From Bradyrhizobium paxllaeri (GTDB lineage Bacteria > Pseudomonadota > Alphaproteobacteria > Rhizobiales > Xanthobacteraceae), in NCBI RefSeq assembly GCF_001693515.2, contig NZ_CP042968.1, positions 3,224,001 to 3,288,000 of the forward strand: 64,000 nt of DNA. Direction: 5' to 3'. A program made the position numbers and the translations under genes. Below are positions 39,501 to 47,999 of this stretch, one piece after another. Position 1 is the stretch's first letter; each line of letters opens with the position of its first letter. The notes beneath the pieces are model-generated. The model did no database searches. It was not told the origin of the DNA and saw nothing but the letters and a program-made list of their open reading frames with translations.

Positions 39501-40299
39501 TGATAGAGTCCTCAAGATCCTTGTAGGCAGTGCTTTCGTCATCCACGAAGCTGTTGTTCGCGTCCGAGGCCTTGAGGTCGCTCGAAATTGCGAATGCCAA
39601 GGCGGCGATTGAGAGCGTGCCCAAGCCGGTGGATCGTTGCAACAACGCGATCGTGGCGAGCACAGTCCTGTTACTGATCTCAAGCTTATGAAATATGTTG
39701 TAGAGGTGTACTTTGACTGTGCCTGGGGAAAGGTTCAGCTTGCGTGCAATCTCCTTGTTCGACAAGCCTTCGGCCACTAGCCGTATGATTTCGCTCTCGC
39801 GGTGCGTGAGCACCCTCAGCATTTTTTCGATTTTGGCGCCGTCTATTTCCTTCCCGTTTGGCGCGAGGTCTGGGGACGGTTTCGGTCGCGAACTGGGGCG
39901 CTCCGTCATCAGCCTCAGGGAACGCAGAATGGTGTCGGGGGTTGCGTAATTCGAAATTGCACTGCAAGCGCCGGCCGCGATTGCCGCGGTGAACTCGTCG
40001 TCTCCTTCGGGTTCGGCAAAGAACACCAGCCGAGTGGGAAGATCCTCCGCTTTCGCAATGGCGAGGATCTCGGATGCCGTCAGGTCAGGCAACGTGTTAG
40101 CAATGAGCGCGAAGTCGGGGGCCAAATTCCTGATGGCATCGAGGCAGCTTGTTCCGCGGCTGCACGACGCAACAATCTTGAAGTCGTGCTGTGCTGCGAA
40201 TACCGACTTCAACCCCTGCAGAACGATCGGTTGTCGATCTGCGATCACCAGCCGGATGCAGCGCCTGAATGTTCCTTCGTCCGCGGACACATCTAACAT
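36562..40299 (-). CDS. degenerate receiver + LuxR/NarL HTH fused to RTX region and His-rich repeats
   Basis: A 1245-residue protein with an unusual order. Residues 14-130: receiver-like domain ([16 protein letters not shown]) with Ala67 where the phospho-Asp belongs and Asn117 where Lys belongs, so it is unlikely to be phosphorylated. Residues 161-220: intact NarL/LuxR HTH ([20 protein letters not shown]). Residues 224-240: a moderately hydrophobic stretch ([15 protein letters not shown]). About 465-545: RTX nonapeptide-like repeats ([20 protein letters not shown]) ending in a serralysin-type [19 protein letters not shown]. 804-1152: five 65-residue His-rich repeats plus a partial sixth. The tail is FHFKDQPPP...HLPHELLT. 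The frame is continuous, so the fusion is real in the sequence. It could be a membrane-anchored, ToxR-like calcium/metal sensor-regulator, or an RTX adhesin with a co-opted N-terminus. No type I secretion genes adjoin it. Confidence 0.85.
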   Translation of the reverse strand: MLDVSADEGTFRRCIRLVIADRQPIVLQGLKSVFAAQHDFKIVASCSRGTSCLDAIRNLAPDFALIANTLPDLTASEILAIAKAEDLPTRLVFFAEPEGDDEFTAAIAAGACSAISNYATPDTILRSLRLMTERPSSRPKPSPDLAPNGKEIDGAKIEKMLRVLTHRESEIIRLVAEGLSNKEIARKLNLSPGTVKVHLYNIFHKLEISNRTVLATIALLQRSTGLGTLSIAALAFAISSDLKASDANNSFVDDESTAYKDLEDSIIELWRKAILRHVIVADPGETVALTQRDSPIKANQVTHPAARMEELHAAEQAALSNIGRSYGPIGSGTPYLSISPLLQAINQTGSPTAQQQLPPLEFASNPIKGRGGYGAFSMTAAGVGIYTLDNSHAAVQVLDPGQPLIDTSTVATMDGTTQVATITIRGAGHVDPNDVDNLASGPVGHDSGLPLASGHDSVTGEGNAGQIVHGTAGDDTLNGTGLVDVVYGGSGNDTIKGTGGDDTIYGGSGSDSINGSNGNDTIVDGHDGDQLTGSKDDDIFVYLSAIDSNSTRFDTIIDFTSGDDKINLAAFGALAFLHLTSSSKSVPPHTLAWIYNPASNETIVYVNPTDRSLDIGDPALLEIHLQGVVSVAELDFVYEHEAAVGAAVLEGIDPALLVATASDGTVLTADTALATIDAAASENAPVTGGVWTIPADDGLRFHFGQDRIGSNISSRLINFGDHPTHATEESADGAVTVPVHVSSIELTHSHATVLTEENFTFKTEPAYTYTGVMETGNGKAPAIAGFEILELGIQSAAPVAVADPVEPDVVPGNSGGHGNASHPSHSASAKALVADELDEPAVTPGNGGGHNKSHASHAASASTMEAAEPVEPDVAPGNGGGHGNASHPSHSASAKALAADELDEPAVTPGNGGGHNKSHASHAASASTMEAAAPVEPDVVPGNSGGHGNASHPSHSASAKAAAADELDEPAVTPGNGGGHNKSHASHAASASTMEAAEPVEPDVAPGNGGGHGNASHPSHSASAKALAADELAEPAVTPGNGVGHNKSHASHAASASTMEAAEPVEPAVTPGNGGGHGNASHPSHSASAKAAAAGEPTEPGVTPGDGGGHNKSHASHAASASTMEAAEPVEPGVAPGNSGGHGNSPSHSASANASTATPQPAEPAYGVGGAGYEQAFHFKDQPPPSTPTSVELEELNDTPVRLVHGAELAAILEMNSATMEEHATSHDNNGQHHSMAHLPHELLT
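36844..37890 (-). repeat. 195-bp tandem repeat array inside the RTX-regulator gene
   Basis: Five complete 195-bp (65-residue) units and part of a sixth encode [19 protein letters not shown]... and [19 protein letters not shown].... Each unit is itself two diverged half-units of about 32-33 residues, each with the PGNxGGH core. Six His occur in PGN/SHxSH positions per unit. Near-identity between units suggests recent amplification or gene conversion. Unit number probably varies between strains. Confidence 0.92.
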
Positions 40300-40666
40300 T
40301 GGCTTGACCTCGCCGGCCCAGCGCGGTGCCGTAGTCCTCTTGCTATCCCAACGCCAAGTCTAAATTGTCTGGCGCCGGCAGCCCGGGCTACTCGCCGCAA
40401 TCTCCGAACCGGATAACTCATTCCCCAACGGGAAGGCGAGAAGGCTGCCATCAATTTGCGTCTTGGTGCGCTGTGAGATGCGTCCAATCCACGGAGAACT
40501 CTCAAATATCGCGCGTTCAGAATGAACTTTGTATCCCAATCCCGAGTTCTAACTTGATTGAACTAGACATGAAGATGGCTGATTATGCATGTCGCAGTTG
40601 CATCCGGCAAGCTTGGTCATAGTGCACTGGTGTTGAACATTTCTCGCTTTGCCGTATTTTACGTTT
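40300..40666. other. upstream region of the RTX-regulator gene
   Basis: 367 bp without a supported gene. It is less GC-rich than the surroundings and should hold the promoter for the divergent minus-strand gene and for the small frame at 40667. I see no clear operator. Confidence 0.4.
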
Positions 40667-40807
40667 ATGGATCGCGAGCGGGAGCAATTGGCAATCCATG
40701 AAAAGTTGGCGCGCTGTAGACGGCTTGCCAAAGAGTACGTTAGTGAACCAACGGCAATTCATCTTCGGGATTTCGAGGCAGAGTTACTGGCGCAGCTGCG
40801 CCGATGA
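40667..40807 (+). CDS. 46-residue hypothetical protein
   Basis: A short frame: MDREREQLAIHEKLARCRRL, AKEYVSEPTAIHLRDFEAEL and LAQLRR. It is highly charged, helical and without Cys pairs or a signal. Its amino-acid pattern resembles small conserved proteins annotated in Bradyrhizobium. A TTGAAC/TATTTT pair lies close upstream, so a short leader is possible. Confidence 0.5.
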   Translation: MDREREQLAIHEKLARCRRLAKEYVSEPTAIHLRDFEAELLAQLRR

Positions 40808-41407
40808 GAGGAGCAGTAAGGCCGTCCCTGTTTCGGCCTCTTCTTTACGGCGCCGCCCCGGACAACTCTCAGTCGACATCGACAGCAGCAGGACAAGTTT
40901 CCAACCACGCTCATAAAGTTGGTCCGGCAGCTACCGACCTGCTCGCTTAGCTTTCCTCTGGTGCAGGTACCAGAGATCTTCATGACCGATTACTGTAAGC
41001 GTGTTGCGTTAGTTCCAGCAACGGAACTGGAGCATGATCCGGAAAAGTGCGTAGCGGTTTTCCGAAGAGATCATGCTCAAAGCGGGATGACGATTCGAAG
41101 AAACGTCATCACGCTTTAGGATGCCGCAAGCGACGTAAGCAATCCAAGCCCCACACTTCGAACAAAACATCGAAAGACAAAGCCTGGACTCGACGGCGAT
41201 GGGCTGCAGCTTCATCGCGAAGCCCGCTCACACTGGCCAACCAAGCCGCGGCCTCCTGGTGGTGCTTCAACACCGGGGACGGCAGGCCTGCCTCCGGGCG
41301 GGGGTCTGGGAAGACGGACCGGAGGCGGCCGTGGTACGCCGGCGCGAGAGTTCGTTCCTAAATTGTTCGCGTAGTTCTACGAAAACCCCAGGTCTCGGCA
41401 GATGTTC
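40808..41407. other. non-coding stretch with a family 4 repeat
   Basis: 600 bp with no gene I can support. It contains the GAGCATGATC...GATCATGCTC element at 41030-41078. A minus-strand frame near 41009-41215 starts plausibly (CSKCGAWIAYVA) but then reads through the repeat, so it is probably decayed or chance. Confidence 0.45.
41030..41078. repeat. palindromic repeat, family 4 (copy A)
   Basis: GAGCATGATCCGGAAAAGTG and CGGTTTTCCGAAGAGATCATGCTC form an imperfect hairpin. A related element is at 59993-60096. Confidence 0.75.
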
Positions 41408-41653
41408 TCACCGGTCGATGCTGGCGAGCCGAGGTTCTGCTCCCTGATAATCCCGCCGTACGTCGGCGCCGCGATGGCCGCAAACCGAGCAGACGAATAG
41501 GGCCTCCAGATCGGACAGCCGCAGGCTCCCGGGCCAGCAGTCAGCGTCTATCACAACCGAATGCGAGCACTTGTCGTCGCCGCAGAACACATGCAGTCGG
41601 CGAGCGCCGGACTGCCGCATTTGCCCAAGTGTGGTCGTGTGCTCGAATGGCAT
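41408..41653 (-). CDS. small Cys-rich (zinc-ribbon-like) hypothetical protein
   Basis: An 81-residue protein, MPFEHTTTLGQMRQSGARRL, with FCGDDKCSH and FVCSVCGHRGADVRRD. The two CxxxxC/CxxC pairs suggest a zinc ribbon. Proteins with the LGxMRxxGxRxLxVxC...CxxCGxRGADVRP pattern are widespread in rhizobia and have no known function. The ATG at 41653 is the likely start; an upstream in-frame ATG at 41722 has no family sequence. Confidence 0.65.
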   Translation of the reverse strand: MPFEHTTTLGQMRQSGARRLHVFCGDDKCSHSVVIDADCWPGSLRLSDLEALFVCSVCGHRGADVRRDYQGAEPRLASIDR

Positions 41654-41802
41654 GCACGAAATTCTGCCAAGGGTCACAGCCAGTCTGAATATGGCATCCG
41701 CCATAGATTGACCGAGCGGCACGGTCCAGCGGGGCGGTCATCCGTTGTGGCGGCCGCTGGGCTACTTTCGGCCGGCTTTTTGAATACACGCCGCAGGCGA
41801 CT

Positions 41803-42591
41803 TTACGCCGGCACGCGCCCGCCGAAGAACGGCATCAGTGCCTGGCTCAGCCTGTGTTGGCGCTGGGAGGTGAAGATCATCTCGGCCCCGGCGTCATCGC
41901 TTTGCCGGCCCGATGATCCGAGCAGTTCGGATACGCGCCGGGCGATGGCGGGGGCCGGATCGATCCACTCGACCGGCCACGGCGCGAGCCGTGTCAGGCG
42001 GTCGAGCAACAGCGGATAGTGGGTGCAGGCCAGCACGATGGTGTCGGTGCGGACACCGCCATCTCCGACAAAGCAGGGGGCGAGTTCGGCGGCGATATCC
42101 TCGTCGCGCACGTCATTGCCGCTGAGCGCGGATTCGGCGAGCGAGGCTAGCTCTGCCGATCCCACCAGCGTCACTTCGCAGCCCTGCGCGAAATCGTCGA
42201 TCAGGCGCCTGGTGTATTCGCGCTTGACGGTGCCCTTGGTGCCGAGCACCGACACGCGCCTGGTCTTCGAACTGGCGCAGGCCGGCTTGATCGCAGGCAC
42301 GGTGCCGACAAAGGGCACGCCATAGGCGTTGCGCAGATGCGACATGACCAGCGTGGACGCGGTGTTGCAGGCGATCACCACCAGCACGGGGGCGTGGCGC
42401 GCGATCAGTTCGCCGACCAGCGGCACCACGCGGGCGATGATTTCTTCCTCGCTGTGATGGCCGTAGGGAAAGAACGCGTCGTCAGCGACATAGACATAGT
42501 GTGCCTCGGGCCGGACGCGCACGATCTCGCGCAGCACCGAGAGGCCGCCAAGGCCGGAGTCGAAGACGAGGATTTTGGGCGGGGGTGACAC
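41803..42591 (-). CDS. murI: glutamate racemase
   Basis: A 262-residue MurI that makes D-glutamate for peptidoglycan. The two catalytic cysteines are in VIACNTAST and VLACTHYPLL, and the N-terminal FDSGLGGLSVLREI is diagnostic, with YVADDAFFPYG following. The length is usual. The gene lies downstream of purB on the same strand, 282 bases apart. Confidence 0.95.
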   Translation of the reverse strand: MSPPPKILVFDSGLGGLSVLREIVRVRPEAHYVYVADDAFFPYGHHSEEEIIARVVPLVGELIARHAPVLVVIACNTASTLVMSHLRNAYGVPFVGTVPAIKPACASSKTRRVSVLGTKGTVKREYTRRLIDDFAQGCEVTLVGSAELASLAESALSGNDVRDEDIAAELAPCFVGDGGVRTDTIVLACTHYPLLLDRLTRLAPWPVEWIDPAPAIARRVSELLGSSGRQSDDAGAEMIFTSQRQHRLSQALMPFFGGRVPA

Positions 42592-42873
42592 GCTGCGACC
42601 TTAGCCGTTTTACAGTTACCGTTAGGTTGCTTCGAGGGTGCCGGCGAGGGGCGTGCAGGTTGTCGACGGCGAATACGACGATTTGGAGCCATTTAGATCG
42701 GCTTGGCAAGGCCGGAAAACTGCCGGGGCGGCCAGCCGGCGCCCCAGGCAAGGTTCGACCAGTGTGTGAGAGTAGCCCTGCCAAGCGGCTGCATTGTTTG
42801 GAACTTCACCCAATTGGGAATGCGGCTTAACGTTCGTCGGCGACGACGATGACGGCCTCGCCGACGCTTCCCG
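42592..42873. other. murI/purB intergenic region
   Basis: 282 bp without a gene. I see no terminator with a T run; it should contain the murI promoter. Confidence 0.35.
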
Positions 42874-44181
42874 TCAGCTCTCGCCGAACACGCGCTTGAA
42901 GATCGTGTCGACGTGCTTGAAGTGATAGCCGAGGTCGAACTGTTCCTCGATTTCGGCATCGCTCAGGTGCTTCTTCACGTCGGGGTCTTTCTTCAGCAGC
43001 GTCTGGAAGTCGCCTTCGCCGCGCCAGACCGGCATGGCGTTGCGCTGGACGTATTTGTAGGCGTCCTCGCGGCTGGCGCCCTTTTGCGTCAGCGCCATCA
43101 GGAGCCGCTGCGAGTGCACGAGGCCACCGAGGCGGTCGAGGTTCTTCTGCATGTTGGCGGGATAGATCAACAGGTTCTCGATCAGCCCGGCGAGGCGCAT
43201 CAGCGCAAAATCGAGCGTCACGGTCGCATCCGGCCCGATCATGCGTTCGGCGGAAGAGTGCGAGATGTCGCGCTCGTGCCAGAGGGCGACGTTTTCCATC
43301 GCCGGCATCGCATAGGCGCGCACCATGCGCGACAGGCCGGTGAGGTTTTCCGACAGCACCGGGTTGCGCTTGTGCGGCATTGCCGACGAGCCCTTCTGGC
43401 CCTCGGAGAAGAACTCTTCCGCCTCCAGCACCTCGGTGCGCTGCAGATGGCGGATTTCGATCGCCAGCCGCTCGACGGAGGAGGCGATCACGCCGAGCGT
43501 TGCAAAATACATCGCATGGCGGTCGCGCGGGATCACTTGCGTGGAGACCGGCTCGGGCACCAGCCCCATCGCTTTCGCAACGTGCTCTTCGACGCGCGGG
43601 TCGATCTGGGCAAAGGTGCCGACGGCGCCCGAGATCGCACAGGTGGCGACTTCCTTGCGGGCGGCAACCAGCCGCACGCGGGCGCGGGAGAATTCCGCAT
43701 AGGCATAAGCGAGCTTGAGCCCGAACGTCACCGGCTCGGCGTGAATGCCGTGGGAGCGGCCGATGGTCGGCGTCATCTTGTGCTCGAAGGCGCGCTTCTT
43801 CAGCGCGGCCAGAACCTTGTCGAGATCAGAGATCAAAATGTCGGCGGCGCGGGTAAGCTGCACGTTGAGGCAGGTGTCGAGCACGTCGGAGGAGGTCATG
43901 CCCTGATGGACGAAGCGCGCCTCGGGACCGACGATTTCGGCCAGGTGAGTGAGGAAGGCGATGACGTCGTGCTTGGTCTCGCGCTCGATCTCGTCGATCC
44001 GCGCCACGTCGAAGGTGGCATTCCTGGCCTTGGCCCAGATCGTCTTGGCGGCTTCCTTCGGGATGACGCCAAGTTCCGCCTGCGCATCCGCCGCATGCGC
44101 CTCGATCTCGAACCAGATCTTGAAACGGGTCTGGGGCTCCCAGATGGAGGCCATTTCCGGGCGGGTATAGCGGGGGATCAT
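42874..44181 (-). CDS. purB: adenylosuccinate lyase
   Basis: A 435-residue PurB of the fumarase/aspartase superfamily that acts twice in purine synthesis (SAICAR to AICAR, adenylosuccinate to AMP). The start MIPRYTRPEMASIWEPQTRF is the bacterial family start, the His motif is in TIGRSHGIHAEPVTFG, and the signature loop is EGQKGSSAMPHKRNPVLSEN. An open frame upstream to 44388 has no family sequence, so the ATG at 44181 is used. Confidence 0.96.
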   Translation of the reverse strand: MIPRYTRPEMASIWEPQTRFKIWFEIEAHAADAQAELGVIPKEAAKTIWAKARNATFDVARIDEIERETKHDVIAFLTHLAEIVGPEARFVHQGMTSSDVLDTCLNVQLTRAADILISDLDKVLAALKKRAFEHKMTPTIGRSHGIHAEPVTFGLKLAYAYAEFSRARVRLVAARKEVATCAISGAVGTFAQIDPRVEEHVAKAMGLVPEPVSTQVIPRDRHAMYFATLGVIASSVERLAIEIRHLQRTEVLEAEEFFSEGQKGSSAMPHKRNPVLSENLTGLSRMVRAYAMPAMENVALWHERDISHSSAERMIGPDATVTLDFALMRLAGLIENLLIYPANMQKNLDRLGGLVHSQRLLMALTQKGASREDAYKYVQRNAMPVWRGEGDFQTLLKKDPDVKKHLSDAEIEEQFDLGYHFKHVDTIFKRVFGES

Positions 44182-44338
44182 CGACGACTCCGGGCAGGTG
44201 GGCGGGGCGCGCATGGCGGCTCCCGGCCGATTTGTTTTTACGCTGCGCTTTAGCAAATCGTGCCGGGCGAGGCCACCCGTACGGGGCTGCGAGAGCGGGA
44301 AAACCGCCCCGGTCGGACCAAAAAACAGCCTACCGCTG

Positions 44339-44992
44339 CTACAGGCTGGCCAGCCCGCATTCGACCGCAAGCCTGACAAGCTGGGCATCCGTGCGCATGC
44401 CGGTCTTGGTCTTGATCAAATAGTGGTAGTTCTGCACGGTCTTCATGCTGAGGTTGAGATTTGCGGCGATCTGCTCCGTGGTCGCACCGGCTGCCAGTTG
44501 TCGCAAAATCTCGATTTCCCGCTCGCCGAGCTGGTCGAGCGCCGATCCCGAAGGGGAGAGGCTTTCCAGCGCCAGCACGCGGGCGATGTCGTCGCTCATC
44601 GCCTGCTCGCCGCGGAGTATCGCGCGGATCGCCCGGATCAACTCGGCAGGGGCGGAGCCTTTGGTCACATAGCCGTTCGCCCCGGCATTGAAGGCCGCCT
44701 TCACCTGCGCTGCCTCGCTATGCATGCTGAAGACGAGAATGCGGGTGCTGGAACTGCGCGAGCGGATGTTCCTGACAGCTTCGAGGCCGCTCGCGCCCGG
44801 CATCAGGATGTCCATCACCACGACCGCGGGCGCGTGCGCCTTGAAGGCGCGGTAGGCGTCGGCCGCGTTGTCGGCCTCGGCCACCACATGGAAATCGTCC
44901 TGATGTTCGAGGACGCGCCGATAGCCCTGCCGGACCACGGGATGGTCGTCGACGAGCAGGATCGAAATACCTTGCGTCTGTGGCGCGGTCAT
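44339..44992 (-). CDS. NarL/FixJ-type response regulator
   Basis: A 217-residue regulator. The receiver domain has the acidic pocket VDDHP (residues 14-18), phospho-Asp61 (VVMDILMPG) and Lys111 (GYVTKGS). The LuxR-type HTH spans about 153-212 (LGEREIEILRQLAAGATTEQ). Its ATG overlaps the kinase stop by one base (TGATG). With the kinase it forms a two-component system, divergent from the TolQ-like operon that it may control. Confidence 0.92.
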   Translation of the reverse strand: MTAPQTQGISILLVDDHPVVRQGYRRVLEHQDDFHVVAEADNAADAYRAFKAHAPAVVVMDILMPGASGLEAVRNIRSRSSSTRILVFSMHSEAAQVKAAFNAGANGYVTKGSAPAELIRAIRAILRGEQAMSDDIARVLALESLSPSGSALDQLGEREIEILRQLAAGATTEQIAANLNLSMKTVQNYHYLIKTKTGMRTDAQLVRLAVECGLASL

Positions 44993-46368
44993 CAGGCTGC
45001 AAGCGGGATCGTGGCGGCCACGCGCACCCCGCGATTGGCATCCGCGATCGACAGCGAGCCGCCCAGCGCGGTGATCCGTTCGCGAATGCCCGTCAACCCG
45101 AAGCCGGTGGACGCCGCCACTTTGGCCGCATCGCCGCCGCCATCGTCCTCGACATGGACCAGCAGCGCGTTTTCCGCGCCCGTGCGCCGCTCGATCCGGA
45201 GCACGATCTCGCGCGCCGAGCTGTGCCGCAGCGAGTTGGTCAGGCACTCCTGGGCGACGCGATAGGCGGTCGCGGCCACCGTGCCGCGGACGTCGGCGAG
45301 ATCGCCCTTGAGGTCGAGCTGGATCATCGGCTGCGCCGAAGTCCGCGACCGCCAGCTATCGACGAGATCGACAAGGCAGGCCTCCAGCCCGAGTTCCTCG
45401 GCGGGCGGATGGCGCAGGCGGTTCAGCGCATCCCGCAGGCTGGCCATGATGCGATGGGTGGCCTGCGAGATCATCCGCGCGTCCTCGGCAATCTCACCCT
45501 GTTTCTGGTGCTGCGTCTGTGTGCCGGCCGCCTCGATCGTGTTGGCGAAAGCGAGGATCGCGGTCAGGTTCTGCCCGAACTCGTCGTGCAGTTCGCGGGC
45601 GAGCGCGCGCCTTTCGTCGCTGCGGATTTCGAGCAGGCGCCGGGTCAGCGCGGCGCGTTCCTCCATGGACTGCGCAAGGCGGTCACCGAGATCGCCGACG
45701 GCCTGTCCGATCATGGCAAGTTCCATCGACCGGAAGCGCGGCAGTGACGGCCGGTATTGGCCGCGGGCCATGCGCTGCAGGGCGGTGACGATCTGCTGTG
45801 CGGGTGCCAGCGTATGCGCGATCGCCAGCGACGCGAGAAGCGCGATGGCCACCGCCATCAGCAAGGCGAGGTTGATGTTGTCGAGAACGTGCTGCCAGGC
45901 CAGCGCGATGGCGGCAGCCGGATCGGGCGTGGCCGAGACGCTGCCTGCATTGGCGGCGCGCGTGCTGATCGGCCGGACGACCGGCGCGTGACTGCCGAGT
46001 AGGGTGTGCACGGCGGCCGCGAACCAGAGCGGCGGAGTTTGGCCGATCCCCTTGCTCTGGCCGCAGAGCGGCCCCTCGAATGCGCCGGCGGGCTCGATCC
46101 GAACGCAGATGCCCGGCGAAATCAGGCTCATCGTTTGAATGGTGCGCCATTCCGGCACCGGTACCAGCTGCTCGCGCATTCTGCTGCTGCGCAGCATCAA
46201 TTCGCGCCAGTACAGCGCTTCCAGCGCCACCGAGACGCGTTCGGCGGAAGCAGCCGTGGCGCGATCGACGCTGCGATGGGCGTCGATCGTCGCCCAGATG
46301 GTGGCCGCTCCAAGGCACAGGGTGACGACGATGAACAGGCGGGCGACGAGTTGAAGCACGAGGCGCAT
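44992..46368 (-). CDS. NarX/UhpB-type sensor histidine kinase
   Basis: A 458-residue membrane kinase. TM1 lies at about residues 3-27, a periplasmic sensor of about 140 residues follows (two Cys at 88 and 102: ICVRIEPAG, PLCGQ), TM2 at about 167-187, then a HAMP-like linker. The HisKA_3 phospho-His261 is in ARELHDEFGQN, and the HATPase N and G boxes are ECLTNSLRHSS and GFGLTGIRERI. The start at 46368 begins TM1. Cognate regulator: the overlapping downstream gene. Confidence 0.9.
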   Translation of the reverse strand: MRLVLQLVARLFIVVTLCLGAATIWATIDAHRSVDRATAASAERVSVALEALYWRELMLRSSRMREQLVPVPEWRTIQTMSLISPGICVRIEPAGAFEGPLCGQSKGIGQTPPLWFAAAVHTLLGSHAPVVRPISTRAANAGSVSATPDPAAAIALAWQHVLDNINLALLMAVAIALLASLAIAHTLAPAQQIVTALQRMARGQYRPSLPRFRSMELAMIGQAVGDLGDRLAQSMEERAALTRRLLEIRSDERRALARELHDEFGQNLTAILAFANTIEAAGTQTQHQKQGEIAEDARMISQATHRIMASLRDALNRLRHPPAEELGLEACLVDLVDSWRSRTSAQPMIQLDLKGDLADVRGTVAATAYRVAQECLTNSLRHSSAREIVLRIERRTGAENALLVHVEDDGGGDAAKVAASTGFGLTGIRERITALGGSLSIADANRGVRVAATIPLAA

Positions 46369-46582
46369 ACGATCACTCCGCGGCGTGTCGGTAAGCCTAA
46401 CAGCACCGCCGATTGGTGCCAATTGCAAGCCGGGTCTGAGGTCCAGCTTGGGAAATTTTCCCAACCAACCCTGGGCGTATGTCTTTGGACGCAACCGGGA
46501 CGGCTGATCTAACAAAGGCCAGAGGCCCGTTCGCTACCCGGCGTCGGGTGAAGCCTGCGGTTTGCCCAAGGAGCTGCGCTAC

Positions 46583-47338
46583 ATGAGTACCACGGCAAGC
46601 GCCGACACCTTGTCGCCGGCGGATACGTCGGAACGCAGCGTCCTGCTGTTGTGGATGATCTTCACCGGGCTATCGGTTTTCGCCATGGTCGTCTTATGGC
46701 GATACGGGTTGCTCCATCTGATGGTCGTTTCAGACCGCACCTATATTTCGAGCGTCATCGCCGTTCTCTACATCCTCACCTGCTTCCATTGCTTCTGGCG
46801 CAGCCGCGCGATCGCGCGCGAGGGCGAGATCACGCGCCGCTGCCGCGCTATCCTGTCGGCTCCCGGCGGGGCAAGGAGCCTTGATGACGTGCGTGCGCTT
46901 CCGGGCGGCCTGGTGCCGGATCACATCCGCAACCTGGTGATGAAGGCGCAGGCGCAGCCCGCCGGGCGGATCGACCAGACGCTCTTGCTGCGCTCGCTCG
47001 CCGATCGCCTGCGCGGCTCCAACGGGTTTGGCGCCTTCGTATCAGACACGCTGATGAAGCTCGGGCTGCTCGGCACCATCATCGGCTTCATCATCATGCT
47101 GGCGCCGATCGCAACGCTGGACGCGGCGGACAAGGCCGCGATGAAATCGTCCATGGGCCTGATGAGCGACGGCATGGCGGTGGCGATGTACACGACGCTG
47201 GCCGGCCTGATCGGCTCCATCCTCGTGAAGATTCAATACTACATGCTGGATGCCGCGACCCAGCGGGTGTTTTCCGACGCCGTCATGCTGACCGAGACGC
47301 ACGTCACGCCCACGCTGGAACGCCGCCATGATGGATGA
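46583..47338 (+). CDS. MotA/TolQ/ExbB-family proton-channel protein
   Basis: A 251-residue membrane protein with an N-terminal helix pair (LLLWMIFTGLSVFAMVVLW; ISSVIAVLYILTCFHCFW) and the MotA/ExbB domain in the C-terminal half (GLLGTIIGFIIMLAPI; GLMSDGMAVAMYTTLAGLIG). Such proteins form pentameric proton channels that drive a partner. The partner is usually TolR/ExbD/MotB-like; here the next gene is a different type. AAGGAG precedes the ATG. It overlaps the next gene by 11 bp. Confidence 0.85.
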   Translation: MSTTASADTLSPADTSERSVLLLWMIFTGLSVFAMVVLWRYGLLHLMVVSDRTYISSVIAVLYILTCFHCFWRSRAIAREGEITRRCRAILSAPGGARSLDDVRALPGGLVPDHIRNLVMKAQAQPAGRIDQTLLLRSLADRLRGSNGFGAFVSDTLMKLGLLGTIIGFIIMLAPIATLDAADKAAMKSSMGLMSDGMAVAMYTTLAGLIGSILVKIQYYMLDAATQRVFSDAVMLTETHVTPTLERRHDG

Positions 47339-47999
47339 TTTCGGTCTCTATCCGCGCGAGGAGCCGTTCGATCCGCTCGGCGTGATGCTGTTCAAGGCGC
47401 TGCAGGTGATCGCGTTCCTGTTCTTCCTGGCGCTACTGGCGGTCTCGCCGGACGCCAAGGACGGCAAGATCGATTCCAAAGCCGAGTTCATCATCACCAT
47501 GGACTGGCCCGACAATCACCCTGATGATCTCGACCTGTTCGTGCAGGACCCCGCCGGCAACATCGCCTGGTACCGCCGCCGCGAGGCCGGCTTCCTCACG
47601 CTCGACCGCGACGATCGCGGCGGCGCCAACGATTTCATCGTCGTCAACGGCAAGAAGATTCACTCGCCGATCCGAGAGGAGATCGTCACCGTGCGCGGCG
47701 TCGTCCCCGGCGAGTATACGGTCAACATCTCGCACTTTCAGGCCACCACCGGCCAGCCCGTCGCGGTGAAGGTGAAGGTCCAGAAACTCAATCCGACCGC
47801 ACAGGTGATCTTCGACGACAGGCTGACGGTGGACCACACCGGCGAGGAAAAGACCGCGCTGCGCTTCTGGCTCGATGCCGAGGGCAAGGTGGTCGACGTC
47901 CAGCAGCGGCAGAAGTCGCTAATGGAGACGTTCCGCAATGTCCGCGCCAATGGTGCGGACCTCGATCCGAAAACCGGTGTCAGGATGCGCCGTGAATAA
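47328..47999 (+). CDS. membrane-anchored protein with YfaP/DUF2135-like domain
   Basis: A 223-residue protein. One membrane helix (about residues 20-43, MLFKALQVIAFLFFLALLAV) is followed by an extracytoplasmic beta domain: MDWPDNHPDDLDLFVQDPAGNIAWYR, GEYTVNISHFQATTGQPVAV. The DLDLFVxDPxGN pattern resembles DUF2135/YfaP. Its position and single helix suggest that it takes the ExbD/TolR-like partner role, but the domain is different. It overlaps both neighbours. Confidence 0.72.
   Translation: MMDDFGLYPREEPFDPLGVMLFKALQVIAFLFFLALLAVSPDAKDGKIDSKAEFIITMDWPDNHPDDLDLFVQDPAGNIAWYRRREAGFLTLDRDDRGGANDFIVVNGKKIHSPIREEIVTVRGVVPGEYTVNISHFQATTGQPVAVKVKVQKLNPTAQVIFDDRLTVDHTGEEKTALRFWLDAEGKVVDVQQRQKSLMETFRNVRANGADLDPKTGVRMRRE

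Noticed and set aside
41009..41215. Small minus-strand frame with CSKCGAW
   Set aside because: It reads through the family 4 palindromic repeat and has no Shine-Dalgarno.
40300..41800. tRNA or small RNA gene in the gene-poor stretch
   Set aside because: No cloverleaf with a T-loop GTTCRA and matching acceptor stem could be found by eye; only the palindromic repeat is structured.
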